Notes: generated from the sequence alone by a model not told the origin. A stretch of DNA of 64,000 nt from Ruminococcus flavefaciens ND2009 (GCF_000621785.1 NZ_KK211346.1:62001-126000), one strand, 5' to 3'; positions 1-8,870 are shown, numbered from the stretch's first letter. Numbers and translations are program-made.

Positions 1-2
1 TG

Positions 3-620
3 AAATCAAAAATTCCGGAACTCACAGACTTGTGTAAGCAATGCGGTTCCTTCTTCATTCCAGCAAGAAATAAGAGCCTTCCCAAATATGATGTAATAAT
101 GGGACAACAGCACGAAGAAGCTCTTATGAAATATCTTTCACAGAAGCTTAATACTGAAGTATGCCGTGCTGATCTTGAAGATCGTAGTATGCCTGATTGT
201 AAAGTATTAAAGTCTGATGGCACAGTGGCAGCTTATTTTGAAGTGAAATTTCATGGAGCCCCGTTTGTTTGCGCGTTACAAAAGACCGGAAGGTATTGTT
301 ATGAAGGAAGTGCCACACTGGATTATAAAAAAATAGAAAAACAACTTGGAATAATCGAAGGATTAGAGGCCCCGGTATTCTATGTTCATTGGATTGAATA
401 TCCATGCTTAAAAGGTGTATTCTACGAGACAAGTGATCAGGTTAAGCAATACATTGCTGAACAACATGAAACATTTGAAAGAGAAAAGCGGGAAGGCGAT
501 GATATGAAATCAGCTAAAGCTGTCTATTTGAAAAAGATGTATTCTCCGCTTCTACAAATGAAAGACTTTGATTCTTTCGTTGAGACAATAAGAGCATTGC
601 TTCAATCAAGAGGTGTGTAA
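3..620 (+). CDS. PD-(D/E)XK nuclease-like protein, 5' end outside the window
   Basis: The frame is open to the left edge and a CxxC pair (LCKQCG) is encoded at about 30-47, so the true start probably lies upstream; no good ribosome-binding site precedes the internal candidate starts. The core reads PDCKVLKSDG followed by YFEVKF, the spacing of a PD-(D/E)XK nuclease: Asp codon 195-197, Glu 240-242, Lys 246-248. Further on, PVFYVHWIEYP and FYETSDQVKQY recur in the next gene, which is a diverged paralogue. The stop codon is 1 base before the next start, so the two are probably co-transcribed. A DNA-cutting role is inferred from the motif only; no named restriction or defence family was recognised. 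Confidence 0.7.
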   Translation, partial: KSKIPELTDLCKQCGSFFIPARNKSLPKYDVIMGQQHEEALMKYLSQKLNTEVCRADLEDRSMPDCKVLKSDGTVAAYFEVKFHGAPFVCALQKTGRYCYEGSATLDYKKIEKQLGIIEGLEAPVFYVHWIEYPCLKGVFYETSDQVKQYIAEQHETFEREKREGDDMKSAKAVYLKKMYSPLLQMKDFDSFVETIRALLQSRGV

Positions 621-621
621 A

Positions 622-1155
622 ATGAGCGGTCAAGAATTCATATCTTTCTGTTGTTCTCCTACTATGCAACTTCCTTTGGTTATGGATAATGCTGATATCT
701 GCACCTCCGATATCGGCGTTATCGACTATTTCATTCAGTATATGAAATCTCAATATAAGATTAACATTGTAGCATGGGATCCGTCATCGCGTGCCTATCC
801 TAATTATATGTTTCTTGGCGGCGACAGAGGGATTTTAGCATATATTTCATTTCGATATATCCATTCACCTTCAACTATTACATCAGATGATATAAGTTGG
901 AAAAGCAAAGATGTTCTGAATACAGTTCGTGTAGCTGCTTCACAGTTGGATAGACCTGTATTCTATGTTTATCTTATAAATACAGCAGATCGCATTGGGA
1001 TATATTTTGAAACAGATGAGCAGATTCGAGATCGTTGGTTATCAACCGATTTTTCTGCTGATATTTACACACCCATCACATCAGAAATGGGAGATTTTCA
1101 AAACCTATTGTCATTGCTACTCGATTTAAAGCGTAACAGCGTGAAGGTTTCATAA
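622..1155 (+). CDS. Catalytically degenerate paralogue of the upstream PD-(D/E)XK protein
   Basis: This is a 177-residue protein. ATG at 622 is preferred over the in-frame GTG at 613 because it follows the preceding stop immediately. The central part aligns without gaps to the upstream protein: PNYMFLGGDRGILAYISFRY lies where that protein has PDC...YFEVKF. The catalytic Asp, Glu and Lys are thus Asn, Ser and Arg. The later block RPVFYVYLINTADRIGIYFE also matches its neighbour. The fold is probably kept while nuclease activity is lost, which suggests a structural, regulatory or target-sensing partner. A strong terminator follows at 1171. The partnership is inferred from adjacency and homology. 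Confidence 0.72.
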   Translation: MSGQEFISFCCSPTMQLPLVMDNADICTSDIGVIDYFIQYMKSQYKINIVAWDPSSRAYPNYMFLGGDRGILAYISFRYIHSPSTITSDDISWKSKDVLNTVRVAASQLDRPVFYVYLINTADRIGIYFETDEQIRDRWLSTDFSADIYTPITSEMGDFQNLLSLLLDLKRNSVKVS

Positions 1156-1170
1156 TCTGCATTATAACAG

Positions 1171-1208
1171 GAGCAGCTGCCCTAAATTGGACAGCTGCTC
1201 TTTTTTTT
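1171..1208 (+). terminator. Rho-independent terminator after the nuclease pair
   Basis: GAGCAGCTG (1171-1179) pairs with CAGCTGCTC (1192-1200) and is followed by eight T. It ends the rightward transcript and touches the stop codon of the convergent gene at 1207. Confidence 0.9.
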
Positions 1209-2568
1209 AAAGGCGCTCAGAGATATATTTCAGTCCACGGAACAGTTCGTTTGGATAGGCTATTGAAAAATCTTGGATACCCGCATAATTAGGTAGGATT
1301 TCGCAGAGTTTGCGATGCTGCATCACTGCATGAAGGCCGATCAATTGCCTGCTATAATAATTGGCTTCCGAGTTTGTAGATTTCATAGAATACAGTTGTT
1401 TTATATTGTGTACTGTTTGAGCTTGCAGACAAGCTGGGCAACCACACAAAGGCATACTATCTGGAACTTCATTCAATTTTATATACCCAGTTTTTTCAGG
1501 TCTCATGGTATTATCCATATTGATACCGCCCATAAAGAATTTACTAAACCCTACTTTGGAAGGAGTAGGATCGAATACAATTCTTGTTGATTCTTCACTG
1601 CCGTCGCCGACACGTCTAACGGGAGAGGCGGCATCAAAAGATGTGGCACCACAGTAATAATTAAGTGCAATGTTATTATATCCGCCACATCCTAAAGCAT
1701 GAATCGGCCTATCTCCAACGAGTTCTCTGACAATTTTGCTTGCTCTTGCAGGGACGATAGTTTCTATAAACCCACGTTTTCCTATCCGTGATAGATTTAT
1801 ATCATTGTACCAACTTGGATCTACTTGTTTATAGCTTGCAACACCACCAAGAGCAAAGCCCCAAAAGCGAGCATTATACTGTTCTTCCAAGCTAAGAATA
1901 TATCTCGTGTTTTCGGAATATTCTGCTGGGGTATCACCGTGTACTGTCGCTAAAACATAAGGATAGTAATCGGGATGCTCTTTGATGTACTTCACTGTAA
2001 GTTCAAGCAAAGCGTTATTGATCTCATTTTTATCAAGCGAAGCAAGAAATCTCACGAGTCTTGGATTTTTCTTCTCTCCGTCTTTTTCTGTGTATTTACC
2101 GCCTAAATCAAACCCGACAACAATATCACACTTGATTCTATCTGCAAAATCATAATATTCAGCGGCGGCTTCAAGAATCCTTTCTCTGAATAAGGCGAGA
2201 TTGTAGTCTACTGACTCTGCAATCTGCTTCATAATATTGTAAGCACCAGAATCAAGAAGAAACACTTTCTGATTAAAATCATAATCTGGAGAAGAATAGC
2301 CACGATAAATCTCACCCTTCTTTATTAAAGAAGCGCGAATGAAATTGTACAAGTCACCAACAGTATTGAAACGTCCGATTTCGTTGAAGAGTTTACTGCT
2401 AAACGTATGCGGGAATGAATTGTTGATATAGAAGTAATTGATTAAAGCAGGTGTATTACCGGTTAACTCTGCGTAAACAATTTCTCTGTCTTTGTCACCG
2501 TTTCCGCCACCATAATTGTAAACCTGAAAGAAAGATGGGACTGGTAGATCTTTTCCATGAACGTTCAT
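1207..2568 (-). CDS. dpdA: DpdA-like DNA/tRNA-guanine transglycosylase (TGT fold)
   Basis: This 453-residue protein has the landmarks of the TGT superfamily. LLDSGAYN holds the substrate-pocket Asp106. GATSFDAASPVRR aligns with the loop of bacterial TGT that carries the nucleophile, giving Asp312. CGCPAC (Cys375, 377, 380) plus His413 form the structural zinc site. It is clearly diverged from housekeeping Tgt and sits beside a helicase and nuclease-like genes, the usual setting of DpdA/TgtA5 proteins, which put preQ0-type 7-deazaguanines into DNA. GGAGG precedes the ATG. The gene is last in a leftward cluster, 98 bases after the helicase, and may have its own weak promoter in that gap. No other dpd or preQ0 synthesis genes are visible. 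DNA as substrate is inferred; tRNA cannot be excluded. Confidence 0.72.
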   Translation of the reverse strand: MNVHGKDLPVPSFFQVYNYGGGNGDKDREIVYAELTGNTPALINYFYINNSFPHTFSSKLFNEIGRFNTVGDLYNFIRASLIKKGEIYRGYSSPDYDFNQKVFLLDSGAYNIMKQIAESVDYNLALFRERILEAAAEYYDFADRIKCDIVVGFDLGGKYTEKDGEKKNPRLVRFLASLDKNEINNALLELTVKYIKEHPDYYPYVLATVHGDTPAEYSENTRYILSLEEQYNARFWGFALGGVASYKQVDPSWYNDINLSRIGKRGFIETIVPARASKIVRELVGDRPIHALGCGGYNNIALNYYCGATSFDAASPVRRVGDGSEESTRIVFDPTPSKVGFSKFFMGGINMDNTMRPEKTGYIKLNEVPDSMPLCGCPACLQAQTVHNIKQLYSMKSTNSEANYYSRQLIGLHAVMQHRKLCEILPNYAGIQDFSIAYPNELFRGLKYISERL

Positions 2569-2666
2569 AATAAACCTCCTAAATAAACAAGAATTATAAT
2601 TATATCAAGGCGCCCTGCCTTAGAACACGTTTAAGAAAATGCCTTTTAGTGATTTGACACACATTA

Positions 2667-5273
2667 TTATTCGACAAACAATTCCGGCATATTAAACATA
2701 AGCTCGTTTAACTCCATAACTACGTCGATTCTGCTACATTTGGTAGCAGATTTTTTTATTCTCACTTCTTCACCAGAAATAACAAGGTACTTAGAATTCC
2801 TTTGAAGAAACGTAGACACATCTCTTGATAATCCACATTGCTGCAAAACAATTGTTGTAGGGTTAATAGTTCCATACTCTATATACTCATACCAATCATT
2901 TTCGAAGTGGTCACATTTATGAAATGCCTTATACTCAATAGAAAATTTACGAAAATAATTTGAAAGCGTAAATAAAATTACGTTTTCAATGATGCCAAGT
3001 GTTTCGGCAATAACATAATTCTTATGTAGTTGCGAGTTGCTATTGTAATATGGGACAATTTGATAATGCCCTATCCAAATACCTGACTCTGGATTTTTGG
3101 CTTTATGATCAAGGGCTGCATGAATCATAGAATTTAGGCCATTTCCTCTGATCCAACGTAAAAGAACAACCGCATAGCTCTTAAGTACATCTTCAATGTG
3201 CTTTTTCCCCGGTCGTCCGATTGTTTGCTTTTCATATATGCCCCATTTGAAAATAGTACGCAATGCCATTAAAAAAGCAACTACCTCATCATAATCAACA
3301 TCGCCGTCTTGGCTTATTGAAGGATACTCCATACCGTTTTGTATGGCTTGTTTAAGATTAATATCTTGATCATACGACAGTGTAATATCGTCTGATGTTT
3401 TAGATTTTGGATAATTGGCTTTAATTGCTGTGGTTAGCTCTGGAGTAATATAATGTGAAAATACACGGGCTATAGGTGAGTCAGCGCCGTTAGCGAGATC
3501 ACGCACATATACAAGTGCAAACTTTCGCATTGCTTCATAGTCTTTTTCAGCTTTAGCAGCTTTGTGACACTCACTTAACTCAATATCTCCATCAGCAAGT
3601 CCTTGAAGTGTTTTTGCAATTAAACTCTGGTTTTCTTTTCGCTCAAGAGCTATTTGCTGATGCGGAACGTCTGATGTCAGAAGCTGCTGATAACGCTCAG
3701 CTTTTTCCGCCTCATTCATATGCACCAAGAATACATTTCCATACAAGTTGAATTTAATCCGCCCAACTCGTCCAGAGAGATTCCTAAATTCAACCTCATC
3801 CATATTGGATCTACCGTTTTTATAGCTTGTGATAAAAAGATTATCGGCGGGGAGATTGACACCTTCAACAAGTGTACTGGTACAAAATATGGTTCGTATT
3901 AAACCGTCTGTGAAACTACTCTCAATTCGCAGCCGTATATTTGCGGGTAAATACCCTACATGATATGCCACTCCACGACGAATGCATTCAACAAGAAAGC
4001 ATTCTTTATGAACATCCTGTTCGATATCATTTGCTAATGATTGTAAGGCTGGATCAGCGATAATAGGCAGCTTTAGGGCATATTGATAAGCTAAATCCAC
4101 CACGTTTTGCCTTGAATGACAGTAAACAAGGTTTTGCTTTGCGCCGCCAATGGTCGTAATCAGATGTTCAAAAGTAGTTGATGTCGGTAATAGAAACGCT
4201 GGCTCTAAGCAATTAAGCTGCCCGTTGTAAAATGAAACAGCATGACCGCAAAGATCAATATAATATTTGAACTGGCATACTGGAGAAAAATCAGATGCCA
4301 GTTTTCTTATTTCTGTTTCCTTAATGTCCGGAATCAAATTTAGGTAAACTTCGGGATTAGGAATATTCGGTGAAGCAAAAACAACCGTAGGAAAATGCTG
4401 TTGTTGTTTAAGCTGCGATATGAGTTTATAGTAGTAAACGCTTCTTCCGCCGCGTTCGGATATCTTATGTGCTTCATCAATAAACAGAAAATCGATCGAA
4501 ATCGCGGGCTTTTCAATTAACAAATGAAGTAAGCGTTCAGGAGTCATAACGAAAATAAAATGATGCTTGCCTTTCAGCAAAATATCACCGGCAGAACTTA
4601 CAATTCGATAGTTAGCTGAAACAAGATGATCCCGGAAACTATCCAGCAAACTGCTACGTACCTCATTGATCAGTGCCTTTGTTGGCACAACAATAGCATA
4701 GTTCTTTTTTAACCCTTGCTCAACTTCTTGTTTGATATATGTCTGAACCACAAATGACTTTCCCATTGAAGTCGGACCGGAGTAACTGTAGTATTTATAT
4801 TTTAAGGAGTCATAAACTCGTTTCTGATCATGAAAAAAGAATTCTTCATCCGTGTGAGGAATACGTAAATGCTCTTTTTCAGCTTCATGATATACACCAT
4901 CTAATGCATCAATTGCTTTGTATTCACTTAAGGACGACGTTTGTACTCCTCTATAGTTTCCTACCGTGGAAAGAACAGAATAAAGATATTGATTAACACG
5001 AACATCATGGGGATACAGAATCTTCAATAGGATCGCAATTTCTTGACCGAGTTTTCTATGCTGACTGGAGTGTGGATGGTCAATAGATTTTGACAGAATA
5101 TCTGCAAATCTAAGGGCGTCTCTAAGATTCACAGCGATAGAAGCGTCATTTCTTTGAAATACTTTAACAGCATAATTGAAAAGCAGGCTGGAGTAAATCT
5201 TTTTCAAGTACTCACTTTCTTCAACTTTACGATACAGCTCTTCTGCAAGAGTTGATTTTCTTGGGACATACAT
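2667..5273 (-). CDS. DEAD/DEAH-box helicase, HamB-like (Hachiman-type defence)
   Basis: This is an 868-residue superfamily 2 helicase. The Walker A motif GPTSMGKS is at residues 166-173 and the DEAH box (FLFIDEAHK) at 266-269. The second RecA lobe carries the HSRQ, STLVEGVNLPA and GRVGR motifs of the Ski2/HamB type. The N-terminal ~150 residues and C-terminal ~300 residues match no domain I can name. It starts two bases after the stop of the DUF1837 gene, so the pair is tightly co-translated, as in hamA-hamB operons. In Hachiman, HamB translocates on DNA and controls the HamA nuclease. Assignment rests on gene pairing plus helicase motifs; a Dpd-type or other defence helicase remains possible because a DpdA-like gene follows. 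Confidence 0.75.
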   Translation of the reverse strand: MYVPRKSTLAEELYRKVEESEYLKKIYSSLLFNYAVKVFQRNDASIAVNLRDALRFADILSKSIDHPHSSQHRKLGQEIAILLKILYPHDVRVNQYLYSVLSTVGNYRGVQTSSLSEYKAIDALDGVYHEAEKEHLRIPHTDEEFFFHDQKRVYDSLKYKYYSYSGPTSMGKSFVVQTYIKQEVEQGLKKNYAIVVPTKALINEVRSSLLDSFRDHLVSANYRIVSSAGDILLKGKHHFIFVMTPERLLHLLIEKPAISIDFLFIDEAHKISERGGRSVYYYKLISQLKQQQHFPTVVFASPNIPNPEVYLNLIPDIKETEIRKLASDFSPVCQFKYYIDLCGHAVSFYNGQLNCLEPAFLLPTSTTFEHLITTIGGAKQNLVYCHSRQNVVDLAYQYALKLPIIADPALQSLANDIEQDVHKECFLVECIRRGVAYHVGYLPANIRLRIESSFTDGLIRTIFCTSTLVEGVNLPADNLFITSYKNGRSNMDEVEFRNLSGRVGRIKFNLYGNVFLVHMNEAEKAERYQQLLTSDVPHQQIALERKENQSLIAKTLQGLADGDIELSECHKAAKAEKDYEAMRKFALVYVRDLANGADSPIARVFSHYITPELTTAIKANYPKSKTSDDITLSYDQDINLKQAIQNGMEYPSISQDGDVDYDEVVAFLMALRTIFKWGIYEKQTIGRPGKKHIEDVLKSYAVVLLRWIRGNGLNSMIHAALDHKAKNPESGIWIGHYQIVPYYNSNSQLHKNYVIAETLGIIENVILFTLSNYFRKFSIEYKAFHKCDHFENDWYEYIEYGTINPTTIVLQQCGLSRDVSTFLQRNSKYLVISGEEVRIKKSATKCSRIDVVMELNELMFNMPELFVE

Positions 5274-5275
5274 AG

Positions 5276-6730
5276 TTATCCTCCTGCAATTATTTCTTCG
5301 ATAATACTTCTCCGTTCATTATCAGCGTCATTAAATGGAACAACATAAAAATAGAAACTGTATCCTTGAAGTCCAGCGTTTATTATTTTATCGTATACAT
5401 ATGTTTTCATTTCTTCGATGTCAGCTACAAGTTGGTTATGTGCTGCTGTTCTGTATTCATCGTTATTTAATCCTTCTGCATCAACATGAATTGTGTATCC
5501 AAGAAAAACTCCGAATGACATATCTGCAGTTGGACTTTTATCATCTTCTGGAACAATCAGCTTTACCAAAAAGGCTGTTGTATCTGGCGACAGGATTTGA
5601 TTATAGTTCGTGTTGGATACGAACTGATATTCCTTATCGCTATTTGCCTCAATATCGATTATTTTTGAAAACGCTCTATCAACGGCATCATGAAGGTTTC
5701 CGCATATATTGGAAGCACCACATACAAGCTGATGAGATGGTAAGCCGGAATTAAAAGGAGCAAGTAAATGGATACATTCACTCTTGCTTTTTATGATTCC
5801 AGTTACTTCATCTATTTCAATTTTACTAAGTATTTTCGGTGCTTTTAATGCAACCTCAAGGAAGATGTATAATAGCATCTCGCCTAAAAGAGCCTCTGCA
5901 TCATCTTTATATATCCGCAGGAAACGCTGCATTCCCTTTATTCCAAGAGTTCGGCTTTTGGCTAAGGTATCTGCCGCATCGATGCTTACTCTTGAAAAAA
6001 CATAAGAATTTATAGTTTCAAATAATTTTTCCTTTAGTTTTTGAAAATCAAATTTATTGTTCCGGATTAGAACTGAGTATATCTGCGCTGTTGTTTTATT
6101 AGGCAGTCCATTTATAACGCCTTTGTTGTCGAAAACAAACGGAGAGAGTGAATCAGCAGATAATGTCGGAAGAAGAGTAGAATCAGGATTAGTTTTCTCC
6201 TGCACACGTAGTTGAATACAGTTAGCAGCCTCGTGGAGGCTTTGAAGGAAATCCTTACTGATGGCTTTGGTTTCAGCCTTGCAATCCCGATTCTTAACAC
6301 AGGTAAGAGCATAGTAGAAAGCGTTGCAAAGCAAATCCGCAAGATTAAAATTCGTAGAGATAATAATGTTCTTCTTTTCATATCCGGATATTTTTCCGAT
6401 AATTGTATCTTCAGGTATAGTATTATCATCTTCTAAGATTACCTGAATTGCCTTAACGATGTCTTTACAAAGTGAGTTCTTTAGCAAAGGAATCACATGA
6501 ACAGTAAATAGACGGGAGGCTTCATTAATATCGCAAGTAGTTACTGCATCCATAAATGGTAGTGGAGGGTTATCGTGGCAATCCATCTGATGCGATGCGC
6601 TTGTCGAATCAAACTCATATAAAGAGTTAAAGCCTTTAGCAACAGCAGTACATAGCTTAGGCTTTGTGATTCCATTTATTCGTGCTTGATAGATGATTTT
6701 TAACAATGCCCCAAAACACAGTCGTTTCAT
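5276..6730 (-). CDS. HamA-like DUF1837 protein with extra N-terminal domain
   Basis: The protein has 484 residues. Residues about 281-357 resemble DUF1837/HamA: LLGEMLLYIFLEVALKAPK, then KILSKIEI, then PSHQLVCGASNICGN, then LHDAVDRAFSKI. HamA proteins are usually shorter, so the first ~200 residues look like an added domain that I do not recognise. The segment equivalent to the HamA active site (Glu-x-Lys in a GESK-like stretch) reads GASN at 338-341, so nuclease activity may be lost or altered. It is the first gene of the leftward operon, with a good promoter at 6823-6851 and a 92-base leader. HamA with HamB forms the Hachiman antiphage complex; here a DpdA-like gene is added downstream. Confidence 0.65.
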   Translation of the reverse strand: MKRLCFGALLKIIYQARINGITKPKLCTAVAKGFNSLYEFDSTSASHQMDCHDNPPLPFMDAVTTCDINEASRLFTVHVIPLLKNSLCKDIVKAIQVILEDDNTIPEDTIIGKISGYEKKNIIISTNFNLADLLCNAFYYALTCVKNRDCKAETKAISKDFLQSLHEAANCIQLRVQEKTNPDSTLLPTLSADSLSPFVFDNKGVINGLPNKTTAQIYSVLIRNNKFDFQKLKEKLFETINSYVFSRVSIDAADTLAKSRTLGIKGMQRFLRIYKDDAEALLGEMLLYIFLEVALKAPKILSKIEIDEVTGIIKSKSECIHLLAPFNSGLPSHQLVCGASNICGNLHDAVDRAFSKIIDIEANSDKEYQFVSNTNYNQILSPDTTAFLVKLIVPEDDKSPTADMSFGVFLGYTIHVDAEGLNNDEYRTAAHNQLVADIEEMKTYVYDKIINAGLQGYSFYFYVVPFNDADNERRSIIEEIIAGG

Positions 6731-6822
6731 TTTATTTCCTCACTGCTTAATTTAGCGAGCGCAGAGCAATTGAGTGTTGAAAACTCACAAATACTCTTAA
6801 ACAATAACCGGATGATGTATAT

Positions 6823-6851
6823 ATTATAGCACACTTGGGGCGAAAAAGCAA
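6823..6851 (-). promoter_or_regulatory. Promoter of the hamA-hamB-dpdA-like operon
   Basis: Read leftward, TTGCTT (6846-6851), a 17-base spacer and TATAAT (6823-6828) form a sigma-A type promoter. No operator-like palindrome is obvious next to it. Confidence 0.75.
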
Positions 6852-6988
6852 TATATCACAGATGTATTCCATTGAAACCTACCCGCTTTTTCCCAAGTAT
6901 TTTCCCTTATTCCCCCCATATCTTTTTCGAGCCAGCTTTGATAGAATGGGAAGCAAGGTAACTACAACAAGTATGGGAGGTCAACATC

Positions 6989-7177
6989 ATGACAATCACT
7001 GAGAGAAAAACAAGGGAAAATCAGGCTTTTATGCTGATAAGCCACATCAATACCCGCTATGAACCGGAAGTTAGCAGCTCTGTTATGACCTTGCACGGTG
7101 GCACACCGACCAGTGTTAGCTCTTGGGAACTTGAAGCTATGCTGGATGATCTTCTCACCATTGAGAATGATCGATAA
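6989..7177 (+). CDS. Small hypothetical protein (62 aa)
   Basis: The ATG follows a clear GGGAGG ribosome-binding site at 6976-6981, the main reason to accept this short ORF. The product is hydrophilic and slightly acidic near its end (LEAMLDDLLTIENDR), with a Thr/Ser-rich middle and no membrane segment or cysteine pair. I recognise no family. It reads away from the hamA-like gene and towards the convergent zinc-finger gene, and may mark the edge of the prophage. Confidence 0.45.
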   Translation: MTITERKTRENQAFMLISHINTRYEPEVSSSVMTLHGGTPTSVSSWELEAMLDDLLTIENDR

Positions 7178-7272
7178 TTGTATTCTTAACAAGCGGCTCT
7201 TCGATCATGATTATATGAACAATTCTCGCCTCATGGTGCTAAACAAACAAGACCTATGTTTTATAAGAATAT

Positions 7273-8505
7273 TTATAATTTTGGGTTGCGTTTGGCGCGA
7301 TGACGACGCTGAGCTGTTGCATTTGCGCATTCAGGAGAGCAATACTTTTTGCGGTTGTTTGTTGTTTCAACTTTGAAATAGCATTCACAAGAGGGATTAG
7401 CGCATTTTCTGTAAATCTGACTGTTTGTATTCATATAGAAAATGGAAAAGTAGATTGCAGTTATGAAGTGTTCAATTTCCCATGCAGCAGACATTTTGTC
7501 GGAGTCATATGAAGGCTTAATATGACTTAATGCATCGTCAATTTCTTCTTTGACAGTTTGCTTTGCAAAGCGTGTGAGTCCAACCTTCATATTATCATCA
7601 AATTTGTCCATCTCATTAATTGACATTTGGCGTGTGAATGGAACTTCACTTGTAATTGAATTTGAATGCAATATTTCCGTTAAGTGGTAGGTAAATTCAA
7701 TGATCAATCTATTTGCAGGAGAGATGTGTATGGTGTCTCTATATAAAACAGATGCATCTGGATATGAGATGAAATAGTCAGCAGGATTATAATCCTCAGG
7801 ATCGAATCCGTTTATGTCAAATTCAAAATTTAAGTAGTCATACTTTTTTTGGGGAGGGTATATAGAATCTGGAATAACATAATACCAGCTATCCTCCTGA
7901 TAATCATATCTTTCAAGAATGCTGTCATCTGTTTTAAATTGCTTAATATGTTCGAGAGCTTTTCTCCAAGTATGAATGCAGGAACAATATGTCCTCCTAC
8001 CTAACTCAATAGATGTTTGATTTTTGTAATGTAACCATATAGCATAATCAAATATAGTATCAAGGTTTTGCGGGGATTCAGTTACTGCTTGCAGCAATTG
8101 AATCGTTTTTTGGAGCCGGAGAATAATGTCGAAGATATCTTTCTGCTTAAAAATGTAGAGCTTTTCTTCAGGAAGGTTAAATAAAAAGCCGTATTTATTC
8201 ACAAATTCAACTACATCGTTGGGAGAGTCCGATCTTACAGATAAGATTTCAGACAAGATATCATTGCTTATTTTGGTGCCATTATCATCAATCATAACAA
8301 GACCGATATGTTCAACATACGCATATTTATGTGTGATGTCAAATCTTGGTGTGACCAAAAATCGTTCTTCTAAACTGTTATCACTTAGATGAAACGACTC
8401 AATTTGACAAAGGCACGCATGATTATAAATTCTGAAATGGCTTCCTGTCCATGAAGCGGTCATGGAGGATTCAACATCGTGAAAGCTTCCGTTTGTTTTT
8501 TTCAT
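7273..8505 (-). CDS. CGNR-type zinc-finger protein
   Basis: ATG at 8505 is chosen over the upstream TTG because GAGG lies just before it. The 410-residue product is unremarkable over most of its length, but the last ~45 residues form a four-cysteine finger followed by a basic tail: RKCANPSCECYF, then RKKYCSPECANA, then QRRHRAKR. This matches the C-terminal finger of CGNR proteins, thought to bind nucleic acid and often encoded near mobile or stress genes. The gene stands alone with its own promoter (8576-8604) and faces away from the prophage early leader. It could be a regulator of the element or a cargo gene; there is no direct evidence for either. Confidence 0.6.
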   Translation of the reverse strand: MKKTNGSFHDVESSMTASWTGSHFRIYNHACLCQIESFHLSDNSLEERFLVTPRFDITHKYAYVEHIGLVMIDDNGTKISNDILSEILSVRSDSPNDVVEFVNKYGFLFNLPEEKLYIFKQKDIFDIILRLQKTIQLLQAVTESPQNLDTIFDYAIWLHYKNQTSIELGRRTYCSCIHTWRKALEHIKQFKTDDSILERYDYQEDSWYYVIPDSIYPPQKKYDYLNFEFDINGFDPEDYNPADYFISYPDASVLYRDTIHISPANRLIIEFTYHLTEILHSNSITSEVPFTRQMSINEMDKFDDNMKVGLTRFAKQTVKEEIDDALSHIKPSYDSDKMSAAWEIEHFITAIYFSIFYMNTNSQIYRKCANPSCECYFKVETTNNRKKYCSPECANATAQRRHRAKRNPKL

Positions 8506-8575
8506 GTAACACCTCAAAAGTAATATATTATTGAAATTTCATCATTTTCGTAAAGGAAAAGATAAGACTATATAA

Positions 8576-8604
8576 ATTATATCATACATCTGTAAGAAAT
8601 ACAA
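8576..8604 (-). promoter_or_regulatory. Promoter of the zinc-finger gene
   Basis: Read leftward, TTGTAT (8599-8604), a 17-base spacer and TATAAT (8576-8581) lie about 70 bases upstream of the ATG. Confidence 0.65.
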
Positions 8605-8674
8605 TAATGTATTATCTAAAAATCTGAAAAAATAATAGATAATTTAAAGAGAACCCTTTATCGCAGATTCGCGG

Positions 8675-8716
8675 TATAATTAAGCTTAAGAAGGCATGAT
8701 GCCTTCAAATTATAAT
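8675..8716 (+). promoter_or_regulatory. Early promoter region with palindromic operator
   Basis: Two TATAAT hexamers (8675-8680 and 8711-8716) flank an exact palindrome, GAAGGCAT-G-ATGCCTTC (8690-8706), with TTAAGCTTAA just before it. No convincing -35 box is seen for either. This arrangement suits repressor-controlled or activator-dependent start of the prophage early operon. Confidence 0.5.
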
Positions 8717-8733
8717 ACTACAGCCGGAGCGAA

Positions 8734-8870
8734 GTACAAGCTCAGGGTGTGAGGATATTCTTACGGGACGTCAGTTTTTCTGATGTATCGGTAATAGGAT
8801 ACCCTTCCCTTCTTGTACCTTTTTTCCGGTGCTATGGGAGTCGGTATCTCTACCGACTCCCATTTTTATT
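8734..8870 (+). ncRNA. Structured leader RNA ending in an intrinsic terminator
   Basis: Nested helices can be drawn by eye: GTACAAG (8734-8740) with CTTGTAC (8812-8818); inside it AGGGTGT (8744-8750) with ATACCCT (8799-8805); and inside that ACGTCAG (8768-8774) with CTGATGT (8780-8786). A 12-base-pair hairpin (8835-8846 with 8851-8862) followed by TTTTT comes next and would stop transcription before the first gene at 8912. The layout is that of a riboswitch or antiterminator-controlled leader. I could not assign it to a known RNA class. Confidence 0.6.

Noticed and set aside
1-8600. Left attachment site of the prophage
   Set aside because: No sequence here could be matched convincingly to the right end near 54.4 kb; the left border may lie anywhere from upstream of the window to 8.6 kb.
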